Shown here piece by piece: positions 8,020 through 16,593 of a stretch of 20,562 bases of DNA (its first letter is position 1; the number at the start of each line of letters is the position of its first letter). A model generated the notes under the pieces. That model made no database searches, was not told the DNA's origin, and was given only the letters and a program-made list of their open reading frames with translations. The translations under genes and the position numbers were made by a program. The stretch is from Spirochaetaceae bacterium (GTDB taxonomy: Bacteria > Spirochaetota > Spirochaetia > WRBN01): NCBI GenBank assembly GCA_020024055.1, contig JAHHUI010000015.1, forward strand, positions 1 to 20,562. Direction: 5' to 3'.

Positions 8020-8030
8020 AAAAATAACCT

Positions 8031-9536
8031 ATGAATAAAATTCCTCTACAGCATGATGAAGCGACGGGTTTGTCCTATGAAACTATCATAGGTATAGAAA
8101 CGCATGTACAGGTTCTCAGTATTTCAAAAGCATTTTGCCCCTGCGAAAATCGTTATGGCGGCCTGCCCAATTCACGCGTGTGCCCCATTTGCCTGGGCTT
8201 GCCGGGCGCAATGCCGCGCGTGAACAGCCGTCTATACGAGGCGGCCATTCTGGCGGGTGCGGCCTTTAACAGTACAGTGGCCGAATCTATCAGTTTTGTG
8301 CGCAAAAATTATATGTATCCCGACTTAACTAAGGGGTATCAGATTACACAAAATCCCCAGATCTGCCAGGGCGGGCATTTAGATGTGATGGTGAATAATC
8401 AACCCAAGCGCATTGGTTTAATTGGTCTGCATATGGAAGAAGATGTGGGCAAAAGCCTGCATTTGGATGATGAGCCGAATACGGTTTATATCGACTATAA
8501 TCGCTGCGGCACGCCCTTGCTGGAGATTGTCAGCCAACCATGTATGCACAGCGGCGATGAGGCTGTGGCCTATGCCATGGGCCTGCGCGAGATTGTGCGG
8601 CATTTGGAAATATCCAATGGTGATATGGAAGAGGGCAGCCTGCGCTGTGATGCGAATATCAATGTGCGCATACATCATGAAGGACAGATCTACGCCACCC
8701 CAATTGCCGAGATTAAAAATATGAATTCTTTCAAGGCCATTCGCCGTGCGATCGACTTTGAAGTGCGCCGGCAGATTGATGCCTGGAAGGCTAATGGCAT
8801 CACCCTGAAAGATAAAGAGGGCATTAAGACCACACGAAACTGGGATGATAAATTAGGCCAGACTGTATTTATGCGCAGCAAAGGGCCTTTGGACGATTAT
8901 CGTTTTTTTGTGGACCCAGACCTGCCATGCACCCTGGTGAGCAAAGACTGGGTGAAAGAGCTGAGTGCGCGTGTGGGCGAGCTGCCCCTGCAAACGCGCA
9001 TCCGCCTGAAAGAGCAATATGGCCTGAGTGATTTTGACTGTGAAACCATCACGCAAAGCCGCGCTCTTGTGGCCTATTATGAAAAAGCTGTCTCTGGCGC
9101 AAAAAACCCCAAGAAAATTGCCAACTGGCTGCTCAGCGAGCTGATGGCCGTGCTGAAAGAGAAAAATGTTGATATTGAGCACAGCCCCGTGACGGCAGAG
9201 AATCTGACTGCTTTGTCCAATGTTGTGGAAGAGGGACAGATTAACGGCAAACAGGCCAAAGAAGTTTTTGAAGAGATGGTGAAAACAGGGCAAAGCCCTC
9301 AGGAATTGATCAAAGATCTGGGACTGTCTCAGGTGGATGATGAACAGGCCATTCGTGCCTTGGCGCTTGAGGTGATTGCCGAGAACCCGCAGGCAATAGA
9401 AGATTATAGAAATGGCAAGGATAATGCCTTAAAATACTTAATGGGACAGCTGATGAAAAAAAGCAAGGGCAAGGCTAAACCAGATTCTGCGAGTAAGATT
9501 CTGGAGAAGGAATTAGGCCCATGTCCTGGTAAATAG
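8031..9536 (+). CDS. gatB: Aspartyl/glutamyl-tRNA(Asn/Gln) amidotransferase subunit B
   Basis: GatB is the kinase/tRNA-binding subunit of GatCAB, which converts Glu-tRNA(Gln) (and Asp-tRNA(Asn)) to the amide form using ammonia delivered from GatA. The 501-aa protein has the hallmark N-terminus YETIIGIETHVQV, the zinc-binding cysteine pairs C36/C38 and C51/C54 (FCPC, CPIC), and NYMYPDLTKGYQI, HMEEDVGKS, DYNRCGTPLLEIVS and GSLRCDANIN. The C-terminal helical YqeY-like tail binds tRNA. The start is ATG 8031; the 15 residues before the conserved core are plausible and no ribosome site precedes them. gatA and gatC are not adjacent. An outer-membrane protein gene follows 12 bp downstream. Confidence 0.97.
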   Translation: MNKIPLQHDEATGLSYETIIGIETHVQVLSISKAFCPCENRYGGLPNSRVCPICLGLPGAMPRVNSRLYEAAILAGAAFNSTVAESISFVRKNYMYPDLTKGYQITQNPQICQGGHLDVMVNNQPKRIGLIGLHMEEDVGKSLHLDDEPNTVYIDYNRCGTPLLEIVSQPCMHSGDEAVAYAMGLREIVRHLEISNGDMEEGSLRCDANINVRIHHEGQIYATPIAEIKNMNSFKAIRRAIDFEVRRQIDAWKANGITLKDKEGIKTTRNWDDKLGQTVFMRSKGPLDDYRFFVDPDLPCTLVSKDWVKELSARVGELPLQTRIRLKEQYGLSDFDCETITQSRALVAYYEKAVSGAKNPKKIANWLLSELMAVLKEKNVDIEHSPVTAENLTALSNVVEEGQINGKQAKEVFEEMVKTGQSPQELIKDLGLSQVDDEQAIRALALEVIAENPQAIEDYRNGKDNALKYLMGQLMKKSKGKAKPDSASKILEKELGPCPGK

Positions 9537-9548
9537 TTGTAGGTAGGA

Positions 9549-11171
9549 ATGCAGATTTTTCAGATGCGTCTGCGTAAGACGTTTTTTATTGTTTTGTTAA
9601 TTTTTATTGCGCAGCTTCCATTATCTGCGCAATTATTTGTCACGGCTTTTCCAACATTTAATGCGAATACGAATTCGCATGTTCCTTTTTCGCGTGAGGG
9701 TTATCTTCGATATTTAGACGATCCGCGCATGCTGCAGCTGGGTCTTGATCTTGACTGGCGGGGATTTGGGGCTTATATACGCTTTGAGATTTTTCAAAAT
9801 CCTGCTCTGTGGTACAGCGGCATGGCCTATTCGAATATTATTGTGCCCATGCCTGGCGTGCCTTTTACGGGCTCTATCAATGCCAATTTCCCTTCCGAAG
9901 GGTGGCTGGCCTATGGCAATGATTATTTTGATATTACAGTGGGGCGCCGCAAATTCAGCATGGGCCCGGGGAAATATGGCCTGACCTTGGGCCGGCAGGC
10001 CCCGGCACTGGATGCTTATTGGCTGGGTATTCATCCTATGCCAAATTATAAAGTGCGTCTGTATGGAATTTTGGCCGGTGCCATGAGCAATCTGGAAGCC
10101 AATCGCCGATGGCTGACACGAAATCAGCGCTATTGGGACACAAAGGCCGCCTCGAATCAGGGAGCCTGGGTGGATAAATACAATCCCGACACAGCTGGAT
10201 ATCCCCAGATGAATCGCTATCAAAATGCGTTTAAAGGTTTTTTTGTGCACAAAATTGGCGCCGAGGGCGACTGGTGGCGTGTGGGCATCAGTGAATCGAT
10301 CATGGTCTATGGCGGATTTCCCAGCCTGGATATTGTCAGCCCGGTCACCGTCTGGCATAACAGTTATTTTATTAATGCCAATGCTATTTTGGGCATCAGT
10401 GCCGAAGTGAAGCTGCCGCAGGATTGGCGCCTGTATGCTGAATGGGGCATGGATGATTTAGCTTTAGGTGAATTTGACAAGGACAAGCCCACAGCAATGT
10501 CTTTCCTTTTAGGGACAGACTGGCAGGTGCTGAAGACAGATGAGCCCTATAAAGGCCAAATCTATGAGGATAGGGCCCGACTGAAAAGCGAAGATACTTT
10601 CCGGGCCAAGGATGGATTGGTGATTGGCTTGGAAACCGTGTACACCTCGCGCTATATGTATGGCAGGCCCAATGATGATCCTTTTGGTAAATTGTCTTTC
10701 TTTACCTCGCCTCAATATGGCACAAATTCATGGCCCTTGGTGGAATATTATCTGGGCTTTCCTTATGGGCCGCAGAGCTATTTGCTGGAGCTGAACACGA
10801 CATACAGCCAGGGAAATTGGTATGTGGAAGCCGACATTGCCTATTTGCTGGAAGGCAAAAAAGGCTTAGGCGTTTTCAATATGGACGATCCTGCCTCCTC
10901 GCATGATCCGGATGTGATTCCTTCTGCGGCCAATCGTCATGGCGGCCCCTTTATATTTGAAGGGCCATTGGCACACAGCCTTATTCTTCAGGTCACATTA
11001 TATTATTATCTTAGGCAGTGGGTGCAGCTGTATGCAGGCACATTCCACAAAATCCGTATGGATCGTTTTAATCAAACTGTCAGCAGTGTATCTTTGGGTG
11101 TGGCATTCCATTTGTCCAATAATTGGCTGCTGAGCGATGAAAATAGAAAACAGCCTAATCCGGCCGTGTAA
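9549..11171 (+). CDS. Predicted outer-membrane beta-barrel protein (weakly Wzi-like)
   Basis: A signal peptide (basic MRLRK, hydrophobic FFIVLLIFIAQLPLSA, likely cleaved before QLFV) is followed by about 510 residues of short alternating strands rich in Tyr, Trp and Gly, typical of a barrel of 16-18 or more strands. The segment VGRRKFSMGPGKYGLTLGRQ then APALD recalls the capsule-assembly Wzi family (GR..WGPG...L), but I could not confirm membership. The last barrel strand is probably SLGVAFHL, followed by an unusual polar tail of about 18 residues. The ATG at 9549 directly abuts AGGTAGGA (9541-9548), so either the upstream AGG is used or translation begins at ATG 9564, five codons later. It lies 12 bp after gatB, and the 94-aa gene follows 13 bp later. 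Ligand and function are unknown. Confidence 0.8.
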   Translation: MQIFQMRLRKTFFIVLLIFIAQLPLSAQLFVTAFPTFNANTNSHVPFSREGYLRYLDDPRMLQLGLDLDWRGFGAYIRFEIFQNPALWYSGMAYSNIIVPMPGVPFTGSINANFPSEGWLAYGNDYFDITVGRRKFSMGPGKYGLTLGRQAPALDAYWLGIHPMPNYKVRLYGILAGAMSNLEANRRWLTRNQRYWDTKAASNQGAWVDKYNPDTAGYPQMNRYQNAFKGFFVHKIGAEGDWWRVGISESIMVYGGFPSLDIVSPVTVWHNSYFINANAILGISAEVKLPQDWRLYAEWGMDDLALGEFDKDKPTAMSFLLGTDWQVLKTDEPYKGQIYEDRARLKSEDTFRAKDGLVIGLETVYTSRYMYGRPNDDPFGKLSFFTSPQYGTNSWPLVEYYLGFPYGPQSYLLELNTTYSQGNWYVEADIAYLLEGKKGLGVFNMDDPASSHDPDVIPSAANRHGGPFIFEGPLAHSLILQVTLYYYLRQWVQLYAGTFHKIRMDRFNQTVSSVSLGVAFHLSNNWLLSDENRKQPNPAV

Positions 11172-11184
11172 AGAGGGGTATGAA

Positions 11185-11469
11185 ATGAAGAGAGATGATT
11201 TTGTTTCGGTGATTGGCTATCATGGCGAGCTTGCCCTGATAGATAAAAAGCTGAAGCGTCGCCTGCGCGGCAAGAGCACACAGCAGCTGATTGACGAGGG
11301 CCAGTTCAAAGCGGCATTCTGCCAAAGCTTTATGGCCGGCCATCAGGAAAGGGAATTGGTGCTCTCTTCCTATAATCAGCTTTCGGGCAGCGAATATACA
11401 GATAAAGAACTGGAAAAATTATTTGGTGTTTTTGCCATTCCGGAGAAAGTCAAAATTCAAGAAATTTAG
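11185..11469 (+). CDS. Small hypothetical protein, 94 aa
   Basis: I do not recognise this protein. It is a soluble, mostly helical-looking sequence with a basic patch KKLKRRLRGK (21-30), a central QFKAAFCQSFMAG (40-52), and an acidic helix EYTDKELEKLFGVF (70-83). It has no signal peptide or membrane segment, so it is probably cytoplasmic. The open frame starts at 11137 inside the preceding gene, but ATG 11185 has GAGGGG at 11173-11178 six bases upstream, just after the stop of the outer-membrane protein gene, so that start was chosen. The strong ribosome site, the tight spacing and the absence of any better frame argue for a real gene. The basic patch could bind nucleic acid or acidic lipid, but nothing shows which. 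The convergent nicotinate phosphoribosyltransferase gene ends six bases beyond it. Confidence 0.72.
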   Translation: MKRDDFVSVIGYHGELALIDKKLKRRLRGKSTQQLIDEGQFKAAFCQSFMAGHQERELVLSSYNQLSGSEYTDKELEKLFGVFAIPEKVKIQEI

Positions 11470-11475
11470 CGCCTT

Positions 11476-12975
11476 CTATTTAAGGGTTTTTCTTCCCTCT
11501 TCCAAAAGATTCACTTTCAGCTGATACAGATCGCCTGAGAGATCTACTTTATACAGATGCGGATTTCTCAGGCGCAGATGTTCTTCGGAAAACATATCCA
11601 TATTATGATACAGAAAGTCTCTGGCTTCGCTGATGCGATATGAATCGGATGATACTTCATCAGTCAATTCACCATTAATCATCATAGGCACCAAAAGCGG
11701 GCGAGTGTGATAGCTTCCGGCGGGGAAAGTGGTCTGTGCCAGGCGATTATGCTCGGCAGTGATGGTGATTTCTTCTTGATTCATCAGGCGTTTTTTGTCT
11801 CTATCTTCTCCCGCCAGGCAGATAAGATCAGCGGCGGCTTTGCCCTGATGATAAATACGATACACTTCCTTCAGATGCGGTGTGGTGGTTTTGCACAGGT
11901 CCTCAGAGATTTTCATGACAGGCTGCTGATTGATGGCGGCTAATTTATACACCCCGCCAAAACAGGGATTGCTGCGATTCACAGCCACCGCGTCGCCAAT
12001 GCCCACAGAATTAAAACAGGCACCCTGCTGAATGAGATCTTCAATCAAAAATTCATCCAGGCCATTTGTCAGGATGATATGCGCTTTATAAAGGCCTGCC
12101 TCATTTAAGGCTTTGCGGCAATGTTTGCTCAGATATGCCAAATCACCTGAATCAATACGAATGCCATAAATGCCTTTATATTCATCATTAATGCCATTTT
12201 TCTGGAAGCATGCGATGGCATTTTTAATGCCAATATTTAATGTGTCATAAGTATCGATGAGCAGAATCAATGCTGTGCTTTGGCCTTTTTTTGTTTTTAC
12301 GAAAGAGTCAAAAGCTTGGAATTCACCCCTGTGGCCAATGCCAAAAGACTGGATATAGGAATGACTCATTGTTCCAATAGAGGGAATATCAAAAATATAT
12401 TCCGCAGCCAGCGAGCTGTGGCTGCTGCAGCCACCGATTAGGGCGGCCTTTGTGCCCAGTATGGCTGAATCCAGGCCGTGGGCACGCCTGCTGCCAAAGG
12501 CAAAAAGAGAGATTTTTCGTCCCGCCGCGCGCCGAATGCGATTGGCCTTGCTGGCAATGGTCATCTGAAAATTCATGGTGTTCAGCAAAGGCGTCTCTAA
12601 TATCTTGGCTGCAATCAGATCGCCTTCAATCACGATAATAGGTTCATATTCATAGGCCATTTCACCCTCGCGCATGGCATAAATATTGCCCTTGAATTGT
12701 AAATTGCACAGATAATCGAGGATTTTTTTTTCATGGATGATGGGCGAGAAATAACGATAGCGCTCTTGGGCATCGGTGTTGTTGAACAGATGCATCAGTC
12801 TGGCCACGTCTGTGGTGCCCGAGACCACGGTATATCCTCCGTCTTCGCTGTGGCGATAGAAATATTCAAAGACAGCCTGGGCCTGATAATGCTCTGACAT
12901 CAGCAATACATCACTTTCTGTGTATTGATAACGGTCGCTGTTGATGAAATGTAAAAAAGACAATAAACTGTGCAT
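11476..12975 (-). CDS. pncB: Nicotinate phosphoribosyltransferase
   Basis: This enzyme joins nicotinate to PRPP to give nicotinate mononucleotide (NAD salvage, Preiss-Handler route), with ATP hydrolysis increasing efficiency. Motifs in the 499-aa protein include AFGSRRAHG (159-167), GGCSSHSS, GTMSHSYIQSF with probable phospho-accepting H205, LLIDTYDT (238-245) and GIRIDSGDLAYLS (271-283, the PRPP/phosphate site). About 22 residues precede the usual N-terminal core, where LLMSEHYQ replaces the common LLTDxYx. ATG 12975 follows a GGGGAGAG tract at a rather long spacing; an out-of-frame ATG lies between them. It is the last gene of the division block, 18 bp after xerC, and ends six bases from the convergent small gene. 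The PncB subtype is a family-level call. Confidence 0.94.
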   Translation of the reverse strand: MHSLLSFLHFINSDRYQYTESDVLLMSEHYQAQAVFEYFYRHSEDGGYTVVSGTTDVARLMHLFNNTDAQERYRYFSPIIHEKKILDYLCNLQFKGNIYAMREGEMAYEYEPIIVIEGDLIAAKILETPLLNTMNFQMTIASKANRIRRAAGRKISLFAFGSRRAHGLDSAILGTKAALIGGCSSHSSLAAEYIFDIPSIGTMSHSYIQSFGIGHRGEFQAFDSFVKTKKGQSTALILLIDTYDTLNIGIKNAIACFQKNGINDEYKGIYGIRIDSGDLAYLSKHCRKALNEAGLYKAHIILTNGLDEFLIEDLIQQGACFNSVGIGDAVAVNRSNPCFGGVYKLAAINQQPVMKISEDLCKTTTPHLKEVYRIYHQGKAAADLICLAGEDRDKKRLMNQEEITITAEHNRLAQTTFPAGSYHTRPLLVPMMINGELTDEVSSDSYRISEARDFLYHNMDMFSEEHLRLRNPHLYKVDLSGDLYQLKVNLLEEGRKTLK

Positions 12976-12993
12976 CGTATTTCATCTCTCCCC

Positions 12994-13893
12994 TTATGTG
13001 ATGCGCCGGGCATGCGGATGCGCACTGCGATAGATTTGTTTTAAATGCTCAATGCCCACATGCGTGTAAATCTGTGTGGTGGAAAGATTTTTATGCCCCA
13101 GCATTTCCTGTACTATACGCAGGTCGGCTCCTTCATTCAGCATATGTGTGGCAAAGGTATGGCGAAAAAGATGCACGCCGATTTTCCTGCCATAGGGCAG
13201 GCAATGTTCATATTTTTTTACGATATAATACAGTCCGCGTGTGCTCAGTCGGCGGCCTTTATCATTCAGAAACAATGCCTGCTGTGCATCAGGGTCGCTG
13301 GTTTTCACATGAGAAGTGCGCAGCACAAGATAATCCTGCAAAGCCTGCCATGCCATCGGCCCAATGAAAAGCAGACGTGCCTTGCCTCCTTTGCCCTGCA
13401 TAGGAATAGCACGTCGAGAGACATCATGCACATTCATTTTCACCAGCTCGAAGGCACGCGCGCCTGTGCTGTATAAAAATTCTAAAATAGCACGATCCCG
13501 AATGCCAATATAATCTGTACTGCAAGAGGCGATCATGTCTTGAATATCCTGAAATGCCATACAGGCGGGCAGTCTTTGTGAAATTTTGGGCGTGCGCAGA
13601 TGCGCAAAAGGATTGCCCTGAATAATCTGATGATATTGCAGAAAACGACAAAGGTTTTTAATGGCCGAGACACTGCGACGAATGGATCGCGCAGAGAGTT
13701 TCTGCTGTCGTAAATACACTAAATAGGCCCGCGCGATGTTAATATCCAGATTATTCAGGGGATAATTTTGTTTTTGCAAAAAGGCACAAAATTCATGAAT
13801 ATCGTGTTTATAAGCACGCAGGGTCTGCTCTCTATAGCCTCTGTTTTCCAGGCTGGAAAGATAATCTAAGAAAAGGCTCTGCTCACTCATCAT
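12994..13893 (-). CDS. xerC: Tyrosine recombinase, XerC type
   Basis: With XerD, this site-specific recombinase resolves chromosome dimers at dif during division. At 299 aa it has an N-terminal SAM-like core-binding domain (about 1-100) and a catalytic domain with R146 (TGARAFEL), K168 (GKGGK), H241 and R244 (HLFRHTFATHML), H267 (GHKNLSTTQ) and nucleophile Y276 (QIYTHV). All catalytic residues are present. The C-terminus (SAHPHARR) resembles the AHPRAKR of XerC proteins, so it was called XerC over XerD, with moderate certainty. The frame is open back to 14010, inside dprA; ATG 13893 gives the normal length and overlaps the dprA stop by 11 bp (the ATG at 13890 is equally possible). pncB follows 18 bp downstream. 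Confidence 0.9.
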   Translation of the reverse strand: MMSEQSLFLDYLSSLENRGYREQTLRAYKHDIHEFCAFLQKQNYPLNNLDINIARAYLVYLRQQKLSARSIRRSVSAIKNLCRFLQYHQIIQGNPFAHLRTPKISQRLPACMAFQDIQDMIASCSTDYIGIRDRAILEFLYSTGARAFELVKMNVHDVSRRAIPMQGKGGKARLLFIGPMAWQALQDYLVLRTSHVKTSDPDAQQALFLNDKGRRLSTRGLYYIVKKYEHCLPYGRKIGVHLFRHTFATHMLNEGADLRIVQEMLGHKNLSTTQIYTHVGIEHLKQIYRSAHPHARRIT

Positions 13894-14911
13894 CCCATCC
13901 AATATCTTGTGCTGTGGTTTCAGCCAGGATCTTAGCAATATCATAAATTTTTTCATTTTTGCCTTTGGTTTTCTCGCCCACGGCGGGCGGGGGTTCTTTC
14001 GGCTTTTCAACTTTCACAAATTCTTCACAGCGTATACCCCAGGAATTCAGCAGGTCAGACCCTCGCTCGAGCACCAAGGCCCCTTGCAGGTAAAGATTTT
14101 CCAATCCGCTGCCGGGTTTCAGGCCCACTCTGTGCACAAAGATATCGCGTCCTTGTTCCAAAGCTAAGTCCGCTGTAATCAGCGCTCCGGATCGGTGAGG
14201 CGCTTCCATTACGATGACAGAACGACTTAATCCAGAAACAATACGATTTCTTGCTGGAAAAGTATATGGCGTTGGCGTCACTTCAGGTGAATATTCTGTG
14301 ATGAGTGCTCCGCCATTGTGCACTATCTCAGCTGCGAGTTTTTTGTTCGCAGGGGGATAAAGATGATCAAATCCGCTGCCCAATACGGCACTGGTATGGC
14401 ATTTGGCCGCCAAAGATGCCCGATGAGCGGTACCATCAATACCCAATGCCAAGCCAGAGACCACGCTGCCAATGTGCGGTGCAATTTCGCGTACGAAAAG
14501 AGCCGTTTCTTGTTTGGCGTTCAAACTGGGTCTTCTGGTGCCAACAACGCCCAGACCGGCCTGTTCGGGATTGGGCAGATTGCCCATATAAAATAATAGA
14601 AACGGAGCAGAGTAAATCTCACGCAGCAAGGGCGGATAATTCGGCTCTAGGATATTAGTTGTTTTAATATTGCGCTTATGCAGTTTTTCCAGCAATGCCT
14701 CTGCTTGATTCCACACTTCTTTGCCGTTAAAGTTTTCCAATGTGCTCAGGCGTGTGTGCGTTTGGCGAATGCCAGCACCGATATGGAAAATATCATGTCC
14801 GCGCATATTTTGAAATGTGGAGAAATCCTCGCATTTTTCCGCCAGATGCAGGCGTTCGATAGGATTCAGCAGGGGGATTAAATGAATAGCAAGAGCAAAT
14901 AATTCATCCAA
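13883..14911 (-). CDS. dprA: DNA-processing protein DprA (Smf)
   Basis: DprA binds incoming single-stranded DNA and loads RecA in natural transformation; it is also conserved in many species not known to be competent. The 342-aa protein has an N-terminal helical region (1-85), then the Rossmann-like core: GVVGTRRPSLNAKQ (121-134), SGLALGIDGTAHRASL (152-167), AVLGSGFDHLYPPAN (175-189), GGALITEYSP, TFPARNRIVSGLS (217-229) and SGALITADLALEQGRDIF (241-258). The C-terminal 45 residues are charged and proline-rich instead of a clear winged helix. The start is TTG at 14911 (no in-frame ATG nearby), nine bases after GGGAAGG and six bases after the previous stop. A decoy ATG at 14907 in another frame stops after nine codons. 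Its end overlaps xerC with no topA between. Confidence 0.94.
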   Translation of the reverse strand: MDELFALAIHLIPLLNPIERLHLAEKCEDFSTFQNMRGHDIFHIGAGIRQTHTRLSTLENFNGKEVWNQAEALLEKLHKRNIKTTNILEPNYPPLLREIYSAPFLLFYMGNLPNPEQAGLGVVGTRRPSLNAKQETALFVREIAPHIGSVVSGLALGIDGTAHRASLAAKCHTSAVLGSGFDHLYPPANKKLAAEIVHNGGALITEYSPEVTPTPYTFPARNRIVSGLSRSVIVMEAPHRSGALITADLALEQGRDIFVHRVGLKPGSGLENLYLQGALVLERGSDLLNSWGIRCEEFVKVEKPKEPPPAVGEKTKGKNEKIYDIAKILAETTAQDIGWDDE

Positions 14912-14917
14912 TTTATT

Positions 14918-15691
14918 TTACCTTCCCAATAGTAAATTTCGGTTTTCTGCGGCTTTAGCACGTTCTTCGGGTGTATTTGCTGTGCTGGACAGATCGGTAT
15001 AAATCTCAATGGCTGTGTGTTCGTCCATTGTCTGGGCGGCAATATGTGCCTCAACAAACAATGATGTGGTGGATGGCACCTCAATCTCTTTATATCGTTT
15101 TATTAGTGCCTTGGCTTCATAGGGCATATTGAAAGAATATGAATACAGCACGGCCAAAGCCAAAAGCGCCGTGGCATAATTAGGCATCAGTTTCAGAGCC
15201 CTTTCCAGATTGAAGCGTGCCTGGTCCAAATATTGTTTGCGTTTTCCCGGCTCAGCCTGCGCATCAGACATCCATCCCGCAGCCACGCCTATATTATAGA
15301 ACAATTCGGGTTTTTCTGGATAGTATTCCAGGGCCTGCTGAAAATACTGCATCGCCTGCCCATACATTTGATAGTCTAGAAACTTCAGGCCCAGTAAATA
15401 ATATGTGCGGCCCAGATTTTGGCTGGACAGCAGGGCAGAGTTCAAAATTTTAGTTTGTTTTTCAATATCTTTTTTCAATTGCTTCACCGAAACATCGCTT
15501 TCAATATCATGCGCGCGCTGGGCCAGGCTGTCCAGGGGGTCGCTTTCTTTCGCAAAGGGGGAAAAAAACTTGCGAAAATCTGTTTCTGCTAATTTGTCTT
15601 CAATCTCAGTAATTTTATCTTCAATATTTTTAGGATCCACATGACAGGAAAACAAGATCAGCACAGATAAAATCAAGGCGAAATATTTCAT
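14918..15691 (-). CDS. TPR-repeat lipoprotein in the division cluster
   Basis: This is a 257-aa predicted lipoprotein. The signal peptide MKYFALILSVLILFSC ends in the lipobox LFSC (acylated C16). A charged coiled-coil-like stretch follows (about 20-85), then at least two or three TPR-like helical pairs: LGRTYYLLGLKFLDYQMYGQ to ALEYYP (93-124), ELFYNIGVAAGWMSD onward to ALKLMP (129-170), and ATALLALAVLYSYS onward (173-200). TPRs bind partner proteins, so it may be an envelope scaffold. It lies between xerD (ATGA overlap, 15688-15691) and dprA (6 bp). AGGAG sits seven bases before ATG 15691. Its position beside ftsZ, xerD and dprA hints at a role in septation or envelope remodelling, but nothing in the sequence proves it. 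Confidence 0.88.
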   Translation of the reverse strand: MKYFALILSVLILFSCHVDPKNIEDKITEIEDKLAETDFRKFFSPFAKESDPLDSLAQRAHDIESDVSVKQLKKDIEKQTKILNSALLSSQNLGRTYYLLGLKFLDYQMYGQAMQYFQQALEYYPEKPELFYNIGVAAGWMSDAQAEPGKRKQYLDQARFNLERALKLMPNYATALLALAVLYSYSFNMPYEAKALIKRYKEIEVPSTTSLFVEAHIAAQTMDEHTAIEIYTDLSSTANTPEERAKAAENRNLLLGR

Positions 15692-16575
15692 TGTTCATCT
15701 CCTCTGGGGTGATACAGCTCATGTGCTTTGGCCAGGGCTTTATTTGTAAGATGCGTGTAGATTTGCGTGGCGGCAATATCACTGTGGCCCAAAAGTTGCT
15801 GTACTGCTCGAATATCGGCGCCATTCTCCAATAAATGTGTGGCAAAACTGTGGCGCAGTGTATGAACTTTTGTAGAAATGCCTGTTTCCTTGGCAATTTT
15901 TTTCAGTGTTTTCCAAATGCCCTGGCGGGTCAGTTTTTTTCCCTGCTGGCTGATGAAGACCTCTGCAGGATGAATCTGTGCATGCCGCAGCAAATAGGGC
16001 CGTGCCTGTAAAAGATACAATTTTAGCCAATATTCGGCTTCTTCGCCCAGGGGCACCACGCGCTCTTTGTCTCCTTTGCCCACAATGCGCACAAGTCCTT
16101 CATCCATCATCACTTGTTCAATGGTCAGATTTAGTGCCTCGCTGATGCGCAGTCCGCTGCTGTAAATCATCTCATAAAGCGTACGATCGCGCAGGCCAAG
16201 AATTTTTTCTGTATCAATGCTGTTCATCAGTTTTGTCACATCTTCAGAAGAAAGCACCCGGGGCAACCGGCGGCTGCATCGACTGCTGTCCAGCAGATGG
16301 GTAGGGTCATCGCTGCAATAGCCTTCTAAGATAAGATAGCGGAAAAAACTGCGCAAAGCACTGATGATGCGTGTGCGGCTGCGCGTTTCCTTCAGTCTGT
16401 ACTGCAGGAATTGATTCACAGTAAAATGATCTGCCATATAGGGTTTAATGTCCAAAGTATCATGACAAAACCGGATAAATGAAGCGACCTCTCTGCGATA
16501 GACTTCCACAGTGCCCGCAGAAAGGCCGTCTTCTATTTGAATCTTATGGCAATATCCTTCCAGCAATGCTTTCAT
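15688..16575 (-). CDS. xerD: Tyrosine recombinase, XerD type
   Basis: This is the second Xer-family recombinase, expected to pair with the XerC-type protein of the same block at dif. The 295-aa length is typical. The N-terminal core-binding domain (1-100) is followed by the catalytic residues R143 (SSGLRISEALNL), K167 (VGKGDKERVVPLG), H238 and R241 (HTLRHSFATHLL), H264 (GHSDIAATQ) and Y273 (QIYTHL). The R143 to K167 spacing equals that of E. coli XerD, and the C-terminus ends HPRG as in XerD proteins. The ATG at 16575 follows AGGTG at short spacing and lies 18 bp after ftsZ, so it is probably co-transcribed with the septum genes. XerD instead of XerC is inferred from the sequence ends. Confidence 0.91.
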   Translation of the reverse strand: MKALLEGYCHKIQIEDGLSAGTVEVYRREVASFIRFCHDTLDIKPYMADHFTVNQFLQYRLKETRSRTRIISALRSFFRYLILEGYCSDDPTHLLDSSRCSRRLPRVLSSEDVTKLMNSIDTEKILGLRDRTLYEMIYSSGLRISEALNLTIEQVMMDEGLVRIVGKGDKERVVPLGEEAEYWLKLYLLQARPYLLRHAQIHPAEVFISQQGKKLTRQGIWKTLKKIAKETGISTKVHTLRHSFATHLLENGADIRAVQQLLGHSDIAATQIYTHLTNKALAKAHELYHPRGDEQ

Positions 16576-16593
16576 GACACCTATAAAGTGAAA

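Noticed and set aside
13894..14010. N-terminal extension of the XerC frame
   Set aside because: It reads through dprA in another frame, gives a basic low-complexity peptide, and would make the protein about 40 residues too long.
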